A stretch of DNA of 32,859 nt from an uncultured Anaerovibrio sp. (GTDB lineage: Bacteria; Bacillota; Negativicutes; Selenomonadales; Selenomonadaceae). Of the stretch, positions 6,741-15,580 are shown in pieces. The notes beneath the pieces are model-generated. The model saw only the letters and a program-made list of their open reading frames with translations. It made no database searches and was not told the DNA's origin. The position numbers and the translations under genes were made by a program. The stretch spans positions 1-32,859 of the forward strand of contig CACZYN010000001.1 of assembly GCA_902785445.1 (NCBI GenBank). The letters run 5' to 3'. Every line of letters begins with the position of its first letter. Position 1 is the first letter of the stretch.

Positions 6741-9410
6741 ATGAATATTCAAGATAAACAACGTTCTATGTTAAATGACAAACAGCGGGTGGTAGTGGAT
6801 GAGCTGGAGAAAAACATTCTGCTTATAGCCTCGGCAGGGACGGGGAAAACCAATACTTTGGCCTATCGTATAGCTAATATAATTCAGCAGGGAAAGGCCC
6901 AGCCAGAGGAGATTGCCTGTCTCACCTTTACCAATAAAGCCTGTAATGAAATGAAAAGCCGAATTGTTGAGGTGGTGGGAGAAGCCGGGCAAGGGGTTAC
7001 TGTGCTGACCTTCCATAGCTTTTGTTATGAAATTATTCGCTTGGAGGCCAAGAGTTCAGATATTGGTATTCCGGCTAATTCTCTCATTTTCGATGAGGAA
7101 GACTGCCTGGAAATGCTAAGAAATATTCCGGAGTTTACCCATATTACTGCTCCCAGTGGCTGGAGTACAGCCGTGCAGCGTTTGATTAATCTTTTCAAGG
7201 AATATCGGGGAGAATATGATTATTTCAGTGATGACGAGGTAAAGGATTATCAGCAGACAATTGAGCGTTTGGTAGCCGAAAAGGGTCAACGGGTAGCCGA
7301 TGCCAGTCGTATTGGCTATAAGGGGGCCTGCTCGGATTTGATAATGGAGTTTCAGAACCGGGGCGGAGAGCTTATTTCTTTATACGATAATACCTTGCGT
7401 CAGAATCATGCCCTGGATTTTTGTGATCTGATTAACACTGCTTTTTACATTTTAAAGGACAGAGAGCGGCAGCAACGGTGGCGTGACAGCTTCCAATTTT
7501 GGTGCATTGATGAGGTTCAGGATACCAGCCGGTTGGAGTATAGTGTATTGGAAATGCTCTTCGGGAAAAACAATGTAATAATGTGCGGGGATTTTTTTCA
7601 GACTATCTATGAATGGCGAGGCTCCCAGCCAGAGTTGATATTTGATAAATTCATGAAAAATTTCGATCCGGAGATTATCGTGTACAACCAAAATTATCGG
7701 TCTACCCAAATTTTGCTGAACAGCTCCTACGAATATCTCAAAAATCGTTTTCCACAGATGGTAAATAACTTTTTTGATGAGGATGCCCGGGCCATGACGG
7801 CCGAGGAAGGTGAGAAAATTCAATTTAAGGCCTTTAACAGCCCATACTTGGAGGCTCATTGGATTTATACTATGTTGCAGCGTCTACAGCCTCGGGATTT
7901 GTCCCGAGTATGTATTCTTACCAGATCGAACATTTACAATAAAAATATTTCCAAGTATTTGCAGAATATAATTGAGAAACGCAAGCAGACCTGCCGGGAT
8001 GAACAGGGTAATTTTACGGATTTTAATCTGGAATTTATGCTGGTGGACGAATTTAAGTTTTTCCGTCGTCAGGAAATCAAGGATGTTTTGGCAGTGTTTA
8101 ACATTATGATTAATAGCTGGGATGACACCAGTATATGCCGCATTGCCAAGGAATATGCCAAGGGAATTGGTGAGCGGACCATTGCCAGACTCCAATCTGA
8201 TGAAGCAGTGGCTTTGGGAATACGCCCCAGTGATATATTGCACCCGTCCACTATTAAATATGATGAACCCTTTGAGATGCTTCGTCGGGAGCTGGAAAAT
8301 GCTAATGTGGTGGTTTTCGATGTGGAGTCTACCGGCCTGGATACGGCCACTGATGAAATTATCCAAATCGCTGCAATTCGTCTGAATAATAAGGGAGAGG
8401 CCAAGGATAAGCTGAATTTGCTTCTTAAGGCCAGCAAATCTGTGGGGCAGTCAGTACATACCCATCATATTACAGATGAAAAATTGCAGTCAGAGGGGCT
8501 GGACCCTAAAGAGGCTTTGCAGAGATTTCTGGCCTTTGCCAAGGGCAGCGTAATCGTGGGACATAATGTTGGTTATGATTTATCCATTCTCACCAGTCAG
8601 TTATATCGCTTGGGTTTGCCGAATTGGGAGTATATTACCCATTATGATACCTTGGACATATTCCGGCGCTTTTATCCCCAGCTAAAAAATCATAAGCTGT
8701 CCACCATAGGTGAGTTTTGCCAGGTCACTCATGTTTCCACCCATGATGCCTTTGATGATATTTGCGCTACAGGAGAGTGCCTTATTTATGCTGTAAATAA
8801 TAACATTTCCGATGGCATTGACGAAAGACGCCGTTTCTTTGCCAAATATTCCAAGCATTTTGCTCCCTTTGGGGAGATGATTGGTAAGTTCCGTGAAGGT
8901 ATGAATACTAAACGTCCTCATGAATTAATGGTGGATATTCTTCGGGATACCAAAATTTTGGAGCGATATGAGCATGAAGATGCGGCTGGCAGTGGAAATG
9001 GCAGCAGTCGGGTGGCCAATCTTCGCTCACTGTATAGAATTATCCGGGAACGGGATGAGACAGCCAAATCGACTTATGATGGGATAAAGTCCCTGTTAAA
9101 TCTTACTTCTCTGTCTAATACAGAATTTGATATGATGCTTAATGATCATCCTAAGATACCGATTATTACAGTACATCAGGCCAAGGGTTTGGAATTTGAT
9201 CAGGTGTTTTTTGCTGGTTTGCAGGAGGGAACTTTCCCTAGCTACATTGCCTTAAAATCAGGTAATTTGGAAGAGGAAGCCAGACTGTTTTATGTGGGTA
9301 TTACTAGGGCCAAGCAGAATCTCTATCTGACTTCGGTGTTAAACCGGGAAAAGAATGCTATTCCTTGTCGCTTTATAAATTCTATACCGGAAGAAAATAT
9401 TGAAAAATAA
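6741..9410 (+). CDS. UvrD/PcrA-type DNA helicase with embedded DnaQ-like 3'-5' exonuclease domain
   Basis: An 889-residue superfamily 1A helicase. The ATG at 6741 follows GGAG (6728-6731) by 9 bases; the longer TTG start at 6726 would precede that site. Walker A is ASAGTGKT (30-37), motif Ia TFTNKACNEM, motif II DEVQD (257-261), then a GDFFQTIYEWRG block and the YNQNYRST motif. Motifs V and VI are TVHQAKGLEFD (from 810) and FYVGITRAK. Between the helicase halves, residues ~520-690 form a DEDDh exonuclease: FDVESTG (D527, E529), GHNVGYDLSI (D613) and HDAFDD (H668, D673). All exonuclease acidic residues are present, so it may be active. A role in repair or replication is inferred: it could unwind DNA while trimming 3' ends. 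It stands alone between terminators. Confidence 0.93.
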   Translation: MNIQDKQRSMLNDKQRVVVDELEKNILLIASAGTGKTNTLAYRIANIIQQGKAQPEEIACLTFTNKACNEMKSRIVEVVGEAGQGVTVLTFHSFCYEIIRLEAKSSDIGIPANSLIFDEEDCLEMLRNIPEFTHITAPSGWSTAVQRLINLFKEYRGEYDYFSDDEVKDYQQTIERLVAEKGQRVADASRIGYKGACSDLIMEFQNRGGELISLYDNTLRQNHALDFCDLINTAFYILKDRERQQRWRDSFQFWCIDEVQDTSRLEYSVLEMLFGKNNVIMCGDFFQTIYEWRGSQPELIFDKFMKNFDPEIIVYNQNYRSTQILLNSSYEYLKNRFPQMVNNFFDEDARAMTAEEGEKIQFKAFNSPYLEAHWIYTMLQRLQPRDLSRVCILTRSNIYNKNISKYLQNIIEKRKQTCRDEQGNFTDFNLEFMLVDEFKFFRRQEIKDVLAVFNIMINSWDDTSICRIAKEYAKGIGERTIARLQSDEAVALGIRPSDILHPSTIKYDEPFEMLRRELENANVVVFDVESTGLDTATDEIIQIAAIRLNNKGEAKDKLNLLLKASKSVGQSVHTHHITDEKLQSEGLDPKEALQRFLAFAKGSVIVGHNVGYDLSILTSQLYRLGLPNWEYITHYDTLDIFRRFYPQLKNHKLSTIGEFCQVTHVSTHDAFDDICATGECLIYAVNNNISDGIDERRRFFAKYSKHFAPFGEMIGKFREGMNTKRPHELMVDILRDTKILERYEHEDAAGSGNGSSRVANLRSLYRIIRERDETAKSTYDGIKSLLNLTSLSNTEFDMMLNDHPKIPIITVHQAKGLEFDQVFFAGLQEGTFPSYIALKSGNLEEEARLFYVGITRAKQNLYLTSVLNREKNAIPCRFINSIPEENIEK

Positions 9411-9445
9411 TAAAGGAAAGATACGCCCTGTTGTTGAAATATATA

Positions 9446-9489
9446 AATAGAGTCAAGGGTTTTCCTATGATTTGGGTCTATTTTTTATT
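9446..9489 (+). terminator. Probable terminator after the helicase gene
   Basis: AATAGA-x-TCAA pairs with TTTGGGTCTATT, with one mismatch and one wobble, and is followed by a T-run. The stem is weaker than others in the window. Confidence 0.5.
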
Positions 9490-9501
9490 AGTTCGTTATG
9501 T

Positions 9502-9507
9502 TATAAT
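9502..9507 (+). promoter_or_regulatory. Putative -10 element of fba
   Basis: TATAAT lies 38 bases before the fba ATG and just after the preceding terminator. The -35 region is only a T-rich stretch. Confidence 0.4.
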
Positions 9508-9544
9508 AACAAGTAGTAATAAATAATGTAGGGGGTATGAGTTT

Positions 9545-10510
9545 ATGCCATTAGTTGATACCAGGGAAATGTTTGATAAAGCCTATGCAGGCGGGTATGC
9601 CATTGGCGCCTTTAATGTCAACAATATGGAGATTGTCCAGGGTATTGTTGCTGCTGCTGAGGAAACTCAGTCGCCGGTTATCTTGCAGGCTTCCGCTGGC
9701 GCCAGAAAATATGCTGGTGCTGAGTATCTTTTTGGTTTGGTTCAGTCAGCTTTGAAGGTTAGCAGTGTTCCTATTGCTTTGCACTTGGATCATGGCGCAG
9801 ATTTTGAAACCTGTAAGTCCTGTATTGATGGCGGTTTTACATCGGTTATGATTGATGGATCGGCCCATTCCTTTGAGGCAAATATTGCTATTACCAAGGA
9901 AGTTGTTGAATATGCCCATGCCCATGGCGTTGTAGTTGAGGGCGAGCTCGGGCAGCTGGAAGGCATTGAGGATGATGTGAACGTTTCCAGCGAAAATGCT
10001 TCCTATACCCAGCCAGATGAGGTTGAGGAATTTGTTAGCCGTACCGGTGTTGATTCCTTGGCTATTGCAATAGGTACCAGTCATGGTGCTTTTAAGTTCC
10101 GTCCAGAGCAGTGTACCAGAAATGCTGAGGGTGTTTTAGTTCCACCAGAGCTTCGTTTTGACATTTTGGACGAAATCTCCAAGCGTCTGCCAAACTTCCC
10201 AATCGTATTGCATGGTGCTTCTTCCGTGGTTCCTAAGTACGTAGAGATTATCAATCACTTTGGTGGTAATTTGAAGGATGCTATTGGTATTCCGGAGGAT
10301 CAGCTCCGTAAGGCAGCCCGCAGTGCAGTTTGCAAGATCAACATTGATTCGGATATGCGCTTGGCCTTGACCGCTGGTATTCGTGAGCATATGGCTAAGT
10401 ATCCGGAGCACTTTGATCCACGTCAGTACCTGAAGCCAGCCCGGCAGAATATTCAGGACATTGTAGCCCATAAGATCAGAAATGTTCTGGGCTCCGATGG
10501 CAAAGCATAA
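9545..10510 (+). CDS. fba: Class II fructose-bisphosphate aldolase
   Basis: A zinc-dependent aldolase of 321 residues that interconverts fructose-1,6-bisphosphate with glyceraldehyde-3-phosphate and dihydroxyacetone phosphate in glycolysis and gluconeogenesis. The LHLDHGAD motif carries catalytic D82 and zinc ligand H83. Further ligand histidines are in the GTSHGAFKF and VLHGASS segments, and the phosphate-binding NIDSD stretch is present. The ATG follows GGGGGT by 8 bases. Sequence and length fit the FbaA/GatY-like class II group used by many anaerobic Firmicutes; a tagatose-bisphosphate aldolase is a less likely alternative. It is monocistronic, flanked by a promoter and a strong convergent terminator. 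Confidence 0.95.
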   Translation: MPLVDTREMFDKAYAGGYAIGAFNVNNMEIVQGIVAAAEETQSPVILQASAGARKYAGAEYLFGLVQSALKVSSVPIALHLDHGADFETCKSCIDGGFTSVMIDGSAHSFEANIAITKEVVEYAHAHGVVVEGELGQLEGIEDDVNVSSENASYTQPDEVEEFVSRTGVDSLAIAIGTSHGAFKFRPEQCTRNAEGVLVPPELRFDILDEISKRLPNFPIVLHGASSVVPKYVEIINHFGGNLKDAIGIPEDQLRKAARSAVCKINIDSDMRLALTAGIREHMAKYPEHFDPRQYLKPARQNIQDIVAHKIRNVLGSDGKA

Positions 10511-10540
10511 AAGGTGATTTGTTAAATTTTTAACCATAAT

Positions 10541-10577
10541 AAAAATCGTGCTTCTCATGATGAGAGGCACGATTTTT
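10541..10577. terminator. Bidirectional terminator between fba and the convergent cNMP-like gene
   Basis: AAAATCGTGC pairs perfectly with GCACGATTTT, with an inner TCTCAT/TGAGA stem. T-runs lie on both strands, so it can stop fba (+) and the minus-strand gene ending at 10586. Confidence 0.9.
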
Positions 10578-10585
10578 TGTTTCCT

Positions 10586-12706
10586 TTACAGTTTCAAATA
10601 TTCAGCTTCCAGCTGAACTTCCTTTGGCAGTTCCTTGGTCATGGTAAGGATTTTGCGGGAGAACAGATCCAAAGTATGTTCCTTTTCATCCTGGCTGATT
10701 CGCCATGCATCCAACAATTTACGGTACTGTGGATTTACGCTGAGAGCATCCCTGTACTTCTTGGATAAAGTACAATACTTAAACAAAATCTCTCTGGCCA
10801 CTCGATTAAGCTTCGGAATGCCATTAGATTCGTTGTTGATGTACAGTTCATATTCCGAGGCGAAAACACTGCGGTAGTTATTACCATATTTCTTCAAGGA
10901 GGCCCGAACCTTCTCCTTCATATCGTCGGATAACTCGGACATCTTCTTGTAGAACTGCAGGTAATTAACATACTCGGCGGTAAGGGACGGATCGGAAATA
11001 TCGCTGTAATGTACACCCTGAACGCGTTTGCACAATTCCCAACGGAACTGGGCGCAAATGGAAACCATGGTGTTTTCCAGATTTTCCGAATGGAAAATGG
11101 AGAACATGAAATGGGCTGGGGTAGTACGAACACGACCTTCAATTTCCTGCCACATTACACCGCGGCTGCCGTAGTTTGGCATAAGAATAATATATGGCAA
11201 TACCTCAACATTGTAGACATAACGATTGATTTTAAGCTCTGGATAGCTGGTAAAGCCCTGGCGATAGAAACAGCCAAAATCAATGGAACGTACCCGATTG
11301 AGGGCGGCCCGGACAGCTTCAACACTGGATAGGCACTGCTCCAATGGACGGGATACCATTTGGGCATAAAATACCGGAATGAAGGAGAACACGCTGCCAA
11401 AGGTCATCTTATTGGCACTGGTAATCATGTTATGAATTTCATAACTAACCATGGCTTTCGGGTCCTTCAGCATGGCATCTGCCTGGGCTTGAGTAACATT
11501 GCCCTGGCGCACTTCTTCCTTCAGATGTTCACCCCAATCATTGTCGAATTCGTCCTTGGAAGGTTTAACTTCCATGGTATAGATTTTCTGCAGCCATTTG
11601 TAAGCTGGCAGAATAGTACCTTCCGGGTCATCTTCCCATAATAGGGCATATTTGTAGAGAGCAGCCGTGTTTTCAGCACCAGCCATGTTTTCGTCCACAA
11701 AGCCAAAGAAGAAGAACATCTTCACTTCTGCTGGTACCTCATTGGTTTCCAGAGCCTTAAAGAAGGCGGCTTCATAAACCTTATAGAAAGTTTCCGTGAT
11801 GCGCAGGCGAAGTGCCCGCATTTCACCAGATTTTTCTGTCTTATCAGGACAATCCATGAATTTTTTCAAATCCTTGGCAAAATTGTCACTGGTATCCCGG
11901 TCAATATCAGCAAAGGCCATAATGGTGTGGAAGGCATTTTTAATCTGTGGCAGCTTGCCACTGCCGGACTCCATAGCCTCCTGACGCTTGGCATCGTCCA
12001 GTTTGGCCTTCTGGGAGTGATATTCCTTGATGAAGTCATCATTGTCCAATTTAGTCCGCTGGATAAAGGACAAAGCCGCTTCAATTTGTGGTTGGATTTC
12101 CTGGGCCAATTTGGCAGCCAGTAAAATGGTTCCAATACAGAAGTTGATATCGGCAGGATAATATTCCTTGCGCAACAGCTCATTCTTTTCCTGATAGCTG
12201 CGGCAGAAGTTAACCTGCCAACTGGTGAGAATAGCCGGTTCCTCTGGTGGGAACAAAATGTTGATGGAATCATAGCTGTTTGGCATGATCATCAGCTCGG
12301 CACAAATATTCTTATAGTTGGCATAGTCATTTTTTATGGATTTACACAGTTTACCGCATTTTTCGTGGAGGGAAGCCAGAGTCTCGATTATACCGTTCAG
12401 AATGTCGATAGTGGCTGAAGCCATGGCTGGTGCCACAGATGCAGTCTCATTTATGGCATTTACCAGGTCATCCTCGGACTTGTAATCATATACAAAGAGA
12501 GTGCTGTCCTCCTCAGCAATATAATCATAGTGATAAACCTCACCACAATATTGAAACGCGCCTAAAATAGAACCATTTTCTGCTGACAAGGTAATGTCAT
12601 CATTGCTTCTAAGCTTGAAGCTACCCTTCAAAAGGATGGCTATTTCGGTTACTTCTTCACCACGTTTATGCCAGACTTGTCCTTTGGCAATATCAATTTT
12701 TGCCAT
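10586..12706 (-). CDS. Large protein with N-terminal cyclic-nucleotide-binding-like domain, remainder unrecognised
   Basis: A 706-residue protein. AAGGCGG lies 8 bases before the ATG. Residues ~1-95 have the beta-roll pattern of a cNMP-binding domain: a KGQVWHKRGEEVTEIAILLK start, then a GSILGAF turn where Crp-like proteins have their phosphate-binding cassette. The usual Glu/Arg pair of that cassette is not evident, so the ligand is uncertain. The rest is mostly helical, charged and soluble, with no membrane span or DNA-binding helix-turn-helix seen. It includes an FFFFGFVDENMAG segment near residue 345 and a conserved-looking Tyr/Arg-rich C-terminal third. It is not a Crp/Fnr regulator. I do not recognise the large domain. 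It is a single gene, convergent with fba. Confidence 0.8.
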   Translation of the reverse strand: MAKIDIAKGQVWHKRGEEVTEIAILLKGSFKLRSNDDITLSAENGSILGAFQYCGEVYHYDYIAEEDSTLFVYDYKSEDDLVNAINETASVAPAMASATIDILNGIIETLASLHEKCGKLCKSIKNDYANYKNICAELMIMPNSYDSINILFPPEEPAILTSWQVNFCRSYQEKNELLRKEYYPADINFCIGTILLAAKLAQEIQPQIEAALSFIQRTKLDNDDFIKEYHSQKAKLDDAKRQEAMESGSGKLPQIKNAFHTIMAFADIDRDTSDNFAKDLKKFMDCPDKTEKSGEMRALRLRITETFYKVYEAAFFKALETNEVPAEVKMFFFFGFVDENMAGAENTAALYKYALLWEDDPEGTILPAYKWLQKIYTMEVKPSKDEFDNDWGEHLKEEVRQGNVTQAQADAMLKDPKAMVSYEIHNMITSANKMTFGSVFSFIPVFYAQMVSRPLEQCLSSVEAVRAALNRVRSIDFGCFYRQGFTSYPELKINRYVYNVEVLPYIILMPNYGSRGVMWQEIEGRVRTTPAHFMFSIFHSENLENTMVSICAQFRWELCKRVQGVHYSDISDPSLTAEYVNYLQFYKKMSELSDDMKEKVRASLKKYGNNYRSVFASEYELYINNESNGIPKLNRVAREILFKYCTLSKKYRDALSVNPQYRKLLDAWRISQDEKEHTLDLFSRKILTMTKELPKEVQLEAEYLKL

Positions 12707-12785
12707 GTTATAAACCGCCTTCCCCTAAAAAAATGTCGTTCCCATATATTTTATCACAATTCATATGGACACTCCACCTGTCTTT

Positions 12786-13697
12786 TTACCCATAAAATGC
12801 TTTGAACATATCGGAAGGCATATGGGAAAAAACGGATGTATATTCCTTGTTGAGGGGATTGAAAACTTCCAGATGATAAGCATGAAGAGCCTGTCGATTG
12901 GTTAATTTCGTGTCACCGCCGTATAAATCATCACCCAAAAGGGGAAAGCCAATAGCTGCCATATGAACGCGTATTTGGTGAGTTCGACCGGTTTTCAGTT
13001 CCAGTCTAATCAATGATTTGCCATTATTTACGGCAAGAGTTTGATAATGGGTTTCGGCAAATTGACCATCAGGAGCACATATACGCTGAATTATACTGTC
13101 AGGATGCCGCTTTATGGGCAGGTCAATGACACCGGCTTGGGTTGGTAAAATACCATTGATGATAGCCAAATAGCTGCGCTTAAACAACTTTCCGGTGATG
13201 TTTTTAGCCTGTAATATTTTTTGTGTAATGTTTCCCGGTTGAGTCAGGGCACTTTGGAGCTGGGGGAGCTTGGCCACTACCACTAATCCGGTGGTATTTC
13301 GGTCCAGTCGGTGTACCGGATGAAAATCTACATTTTGTCCAGTTCGTTGATAATAATATTTTAATCCGTTACCTAAAGTATTGGTATGGTCTTTCCCGGT
13401 GGGATGTACCAAAATTCCCGCTGGCTTGTTTAATACGATCAGATAGTCGTCTTCATAACGAATATCCATGTCCATTTCCGTGGCAACGATGTCAGAGCTT
13501 TCCGGCAAATGGCAGGTAACAGTGTCTCCCTGCTGCACCATAGCCATAGTGGCTTTTATCGGTGTTCCGTTTACTGCGATGGTACCGTGCCATTTCAGGC
13601 GGCGCCATAGCCCTTGGGAAACTCCACAATTATTCTTTAGAAAAGCCCTGACCGAAATAGGGGCCAGGGCTTCTTTAACCTGATAGGTTATCTCCAT
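12786..13697 (-). CDS. RluA/RluD-family RNA pseudouridine synthase
   Basis: A 303-residue enzyme that isomerises uridine in rRNA or tRNA. An N-terminal S4-like segment (~10-65, WRRLKWHGTIAVNG) is followed by the catalytic HRLDRNTTGL motif with nucleophile D132, then the LKTGRTHQIRVH motif of the family. An insertion at ~150-172 (TQPGNITQKILQAKNITGK) lies between these motifs. The ATG follows GAGGA at the very end of uraA; only 5 bases separate the genes, so they are co-transcribed. uraA beside an RluD-type gene recalls the lspA-rluD-pyrR-uraA order of many Firmicutes, but pyrR is absent here. Which RNA position is modified cannot be read from sequence. Confidence 0.92.
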   Translation of the reverse strand: MEITYQVKEALAPISVRAFLKNNCGVSQGLWRRLKWHGTIAVNGTPIKATMAMVQQGDTVTCHLPESSDIVATEMDMDIRYEDDYLIVLNKPAGILVHPTGKDHTNTLGNGLKYYYQRTGQNVDFHPVHRLDRNTTGLVVVAKLPQLQSALTQPGNITQKILQAKNITGKLFKRSYLAIINGILPTQAGVIDLPIKRHPDSIIQRICAPDGQFAETHYQTLAVNNGKSLIRLELKTGRTHQIRVHMAAIGFPLLGDDLYGGDTKLTNRQALHAYHLEVFNPLNKEYTSVFSHMPSDMFKAFYG

Positions 13698-13702
13698 GGT
13701 AA

Positions 13703-14950
13703 TTATTCCTCACCGCGGAGCTTTTTTATAATGTTGAAGCATACGCTTAAAATAATGGCTACAACAGTGGCCAGAGACATACCGGACAAGGTTGTGGAAC
13801 CAATTGTTATGCTGGCAGTACTTACACCGATACCCAGTACGATGGCAGTAAGCATCAGATTAATTGGCTTGTTGTAGTCAATTTTGCTGTCTACCAGTAC
13901 CCGAATACCGGAAGCGGCGATAACACCGAAGAGCAACATGGAAACACCGCCCATTACTGGGGTAGGAATGCTCTGGATAGCAGCTGCCAGCTTACCAAAG
14001 CAGGACAGGATGATGGCGAAAATAGCCGCACCGCCAATAACCCAAGTACTGAAAACCTTGGAAATGGCCAACACACCAATGTTTTCACCATAAGTGGTGT
14101 TTGGAGTGGAACCAAAGAAACCAGAAATCATAGTGGAAAGACCATTACCGATGATGGAGCGATCTAAACCAGGATCCTTTGTCAAGTCAGAGCCAACAAT
14201 GTTACCAGTTACGAACAGATGGCCAACATGTTCGGCAATAACCACCAAAGCAGCCGGCAGAATAATGGTAATGGCAGTAAGATTAAACTCTGGGGTGTAG
14301 AAGGTTGGCAGAGCAAACCAAGGAGCCTGTTCTACCAGACTGAAATCAACAATACCAAAGGCTACAGATAAAATATAGCCACAGATAATACCAATGAGAA
14401 TTGGAATAATGGCCAAAAAGCCACGGAATAAAATCTGTGCCAACAAAGTAATAGCCAAGGTGGCAATAGAAATGGTGATTGCCACGGTATCTGGTTCTTT
14501 GGCAGTAAGACCTGCCATGCCAGCAGCAGTAGGCATCAGCTCCAGACCGATAACGGCTACGATGGCACCCATGGCAGCCGGTGGAAAGATGAAATCAATC
14601 CAGCTGGTACCAACAGCCCGGATAATCAGACCAACCAGAACAAAAACGGCACCGACCGCGATAAAACCGCCTAAGGCTGCTTCATAGCTATACTGGCTGA
14701 GTACGGCGAATACTGGTGAAATAAAGGCAAAGCTGGAACCCAGATAAGCTGGGATTTTGCCACGGCATATAAATAAATACAGTAAGGTACCAATACCGTT
14801 GAACAGCAGGATAGTTGCCGGATCAACCTTAAAGAGTATTGGCACTAATACTGTAGAACCAAACATGGCAAATAAATGTTGAAGACTAAGCGGAATAGTT
14901 TTTGTAATAGGTGGCCTCTCATGGACCTGAATTACGCGATTCTCACTCAT
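13703..14950 (-). CDS. uraA: Uracil permease (NCS2 family)
   Basis: A 415-residue inner-membrane uracil:proton symporter with about 14 hydrophobic segments. The ATG at 14950 follows AAAGGAG by 11 bases; a GTG four codons upstream overlaps that site and is rejected. The substrate-site residues known from UraA are visible in AEHVGHLF (Glu and His) and TTYGENIGV (Glu). The NCS2 start PLSLQHLFAMFGSTVLVPIL is typical. An RluD-family gene is coupled downstream. A terminator lies ~65 bases upstream, so the transcript leader is short; no PyrR-type attenuator was found. Xanthine or uric-acid transport is less likely because the sequence is closer to UraA/PyrP. Confidence 0.94.
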   Translation of the reverse strand: MSENRVIQVHERPPITKTIPLSLQHLFAMFGSTVLVPILFKVDPATILLFNGIGTLLYLFICRGKIPAYLGSSFAFISPVFAVLSQYSYEAALGGFIAVGAVFVLVGLIIRAVGTSWIDFIFPPAAMGAIVAVIGLELMPTAAGMAGLTAKEPDTVAITISIATLAITLLAQILFRGFLAIIPILIGIICGYILSVAFGIVDFSLVEQAPWFALPTFYTPEFNLTAITIILPAALVVIAEHVGHLFVTGNIVGSDLTKDPGLDRSIIGNGLSTMISGFFGSTPNTTYGENIGVLAISKVFSTWVIGGAAIFAIILSCFGKLAAAIQSIPTPVMGGVSMLLFGVIAASGIRVLVDSKIDYNKPINLMLTAIVLGIGVSTASITIGSTTLSGMSLATVVAIILSVCFNIIKKLRGEE

Positions 14951-15012
14951 TAATAAAAACACTCCTTTAAAATTACATAAAGTGGGCTCAAAAAACCCTA
15001 TAAGAATTTATC

Positions 15013-15055
15013 ACAAAAAAAGCAACTTGTCCATTTATAAGTTGGAAAGTTGCTT
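15013..15055 (-). terminator. Terminator of the recombinase/small membrane protein operon
   Basis: On the minus strand AAGCAACTT pairs with AAGTTGCTT (15055-15047 with 15028-15020) and runs into seven Ts. It separates this operon from uraA. Confidence 0.85.
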
Positions 15056-15082
15056 GGAATGTTAAATGCCTATTTTTATTGT

Positions 15083-15574
15083 TTATTGCAGGTGAGTACG
15101 CCAATAGTCCATGTCAGGTTCGCTAAGAGGCAGGGAAACCTTATCACCATTGTCATAGTTAAACTGTATGGTAATAACATCGGCCTTTTTTATTGCCTCA
15201 AAGGACTCCGGGGGAAACTCCACAAACAGCTTATTAGTATTTTTTAAAGTGGTTTTGTCGTTGAAAAAAGCAATGGAATAGCTAGGGGGAGTCTGTCTCA
15301 CCGCAGCATCCAGCTCAAAGGTATCATCGTCACATATCATGGTAAGTGTTGGCAGCAGTTTCGCACTGGAATAGCGATAATCCAGTATGGTGAGGGTGGC
15401 GGAATCAATTTTTCCCTGCCTGTCCACTCCCGTTTGAAAATCAATGTCACAGTAGCCGGACAGATTATCGCAAGGCCGATGATCGTACACATAGGTAAAA
15501 CCCCAGCCAAAGCCACCGATTAATATAAAAATAATACCAATCGCCATAAAAAATTTATGATGAATTTTTTTCAT
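15083..15574 (-). CDS. Small membrane-anchored protein, unrecognised
   Basis: A 163-residue protein. GAAAGGA lies ~11 bases before the ATG and overlaps the end of the recombinase gene, whose stop is 6 bases upstream, so the two are translated from one message. The N-terminus is basic with one membrane span (~9-30, FFMAIGIIFILIGGFGWGF). The remainder is predicted extracytoplasmic and beta-rich, with Cys at ~35, ~42 and ~82 and several acidic turns (ICDDDTFELD). No known family was recognised. Pairing with a recombinase is odd, as such proteins are not usual partners. A transcription terminator follows. Confidence 0.65.
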   Translation of the reverse strand: MKKIHHKFFMAIGIIFILIGGFGWGFTYVYDHRPCDNLSGYCDIDFQTGVDRQGKIDSATLTILDYRYSSAKLLPTLTMICDDDTFELDAAVRQTPPSYSIAFFNDKTTLKNTNKLFVEFPPESFEAIKKADVITIQFNYDNGDKVSLPLSEPDMDYWRTHLQ

Positions 15575-15580
15575 AAATGA

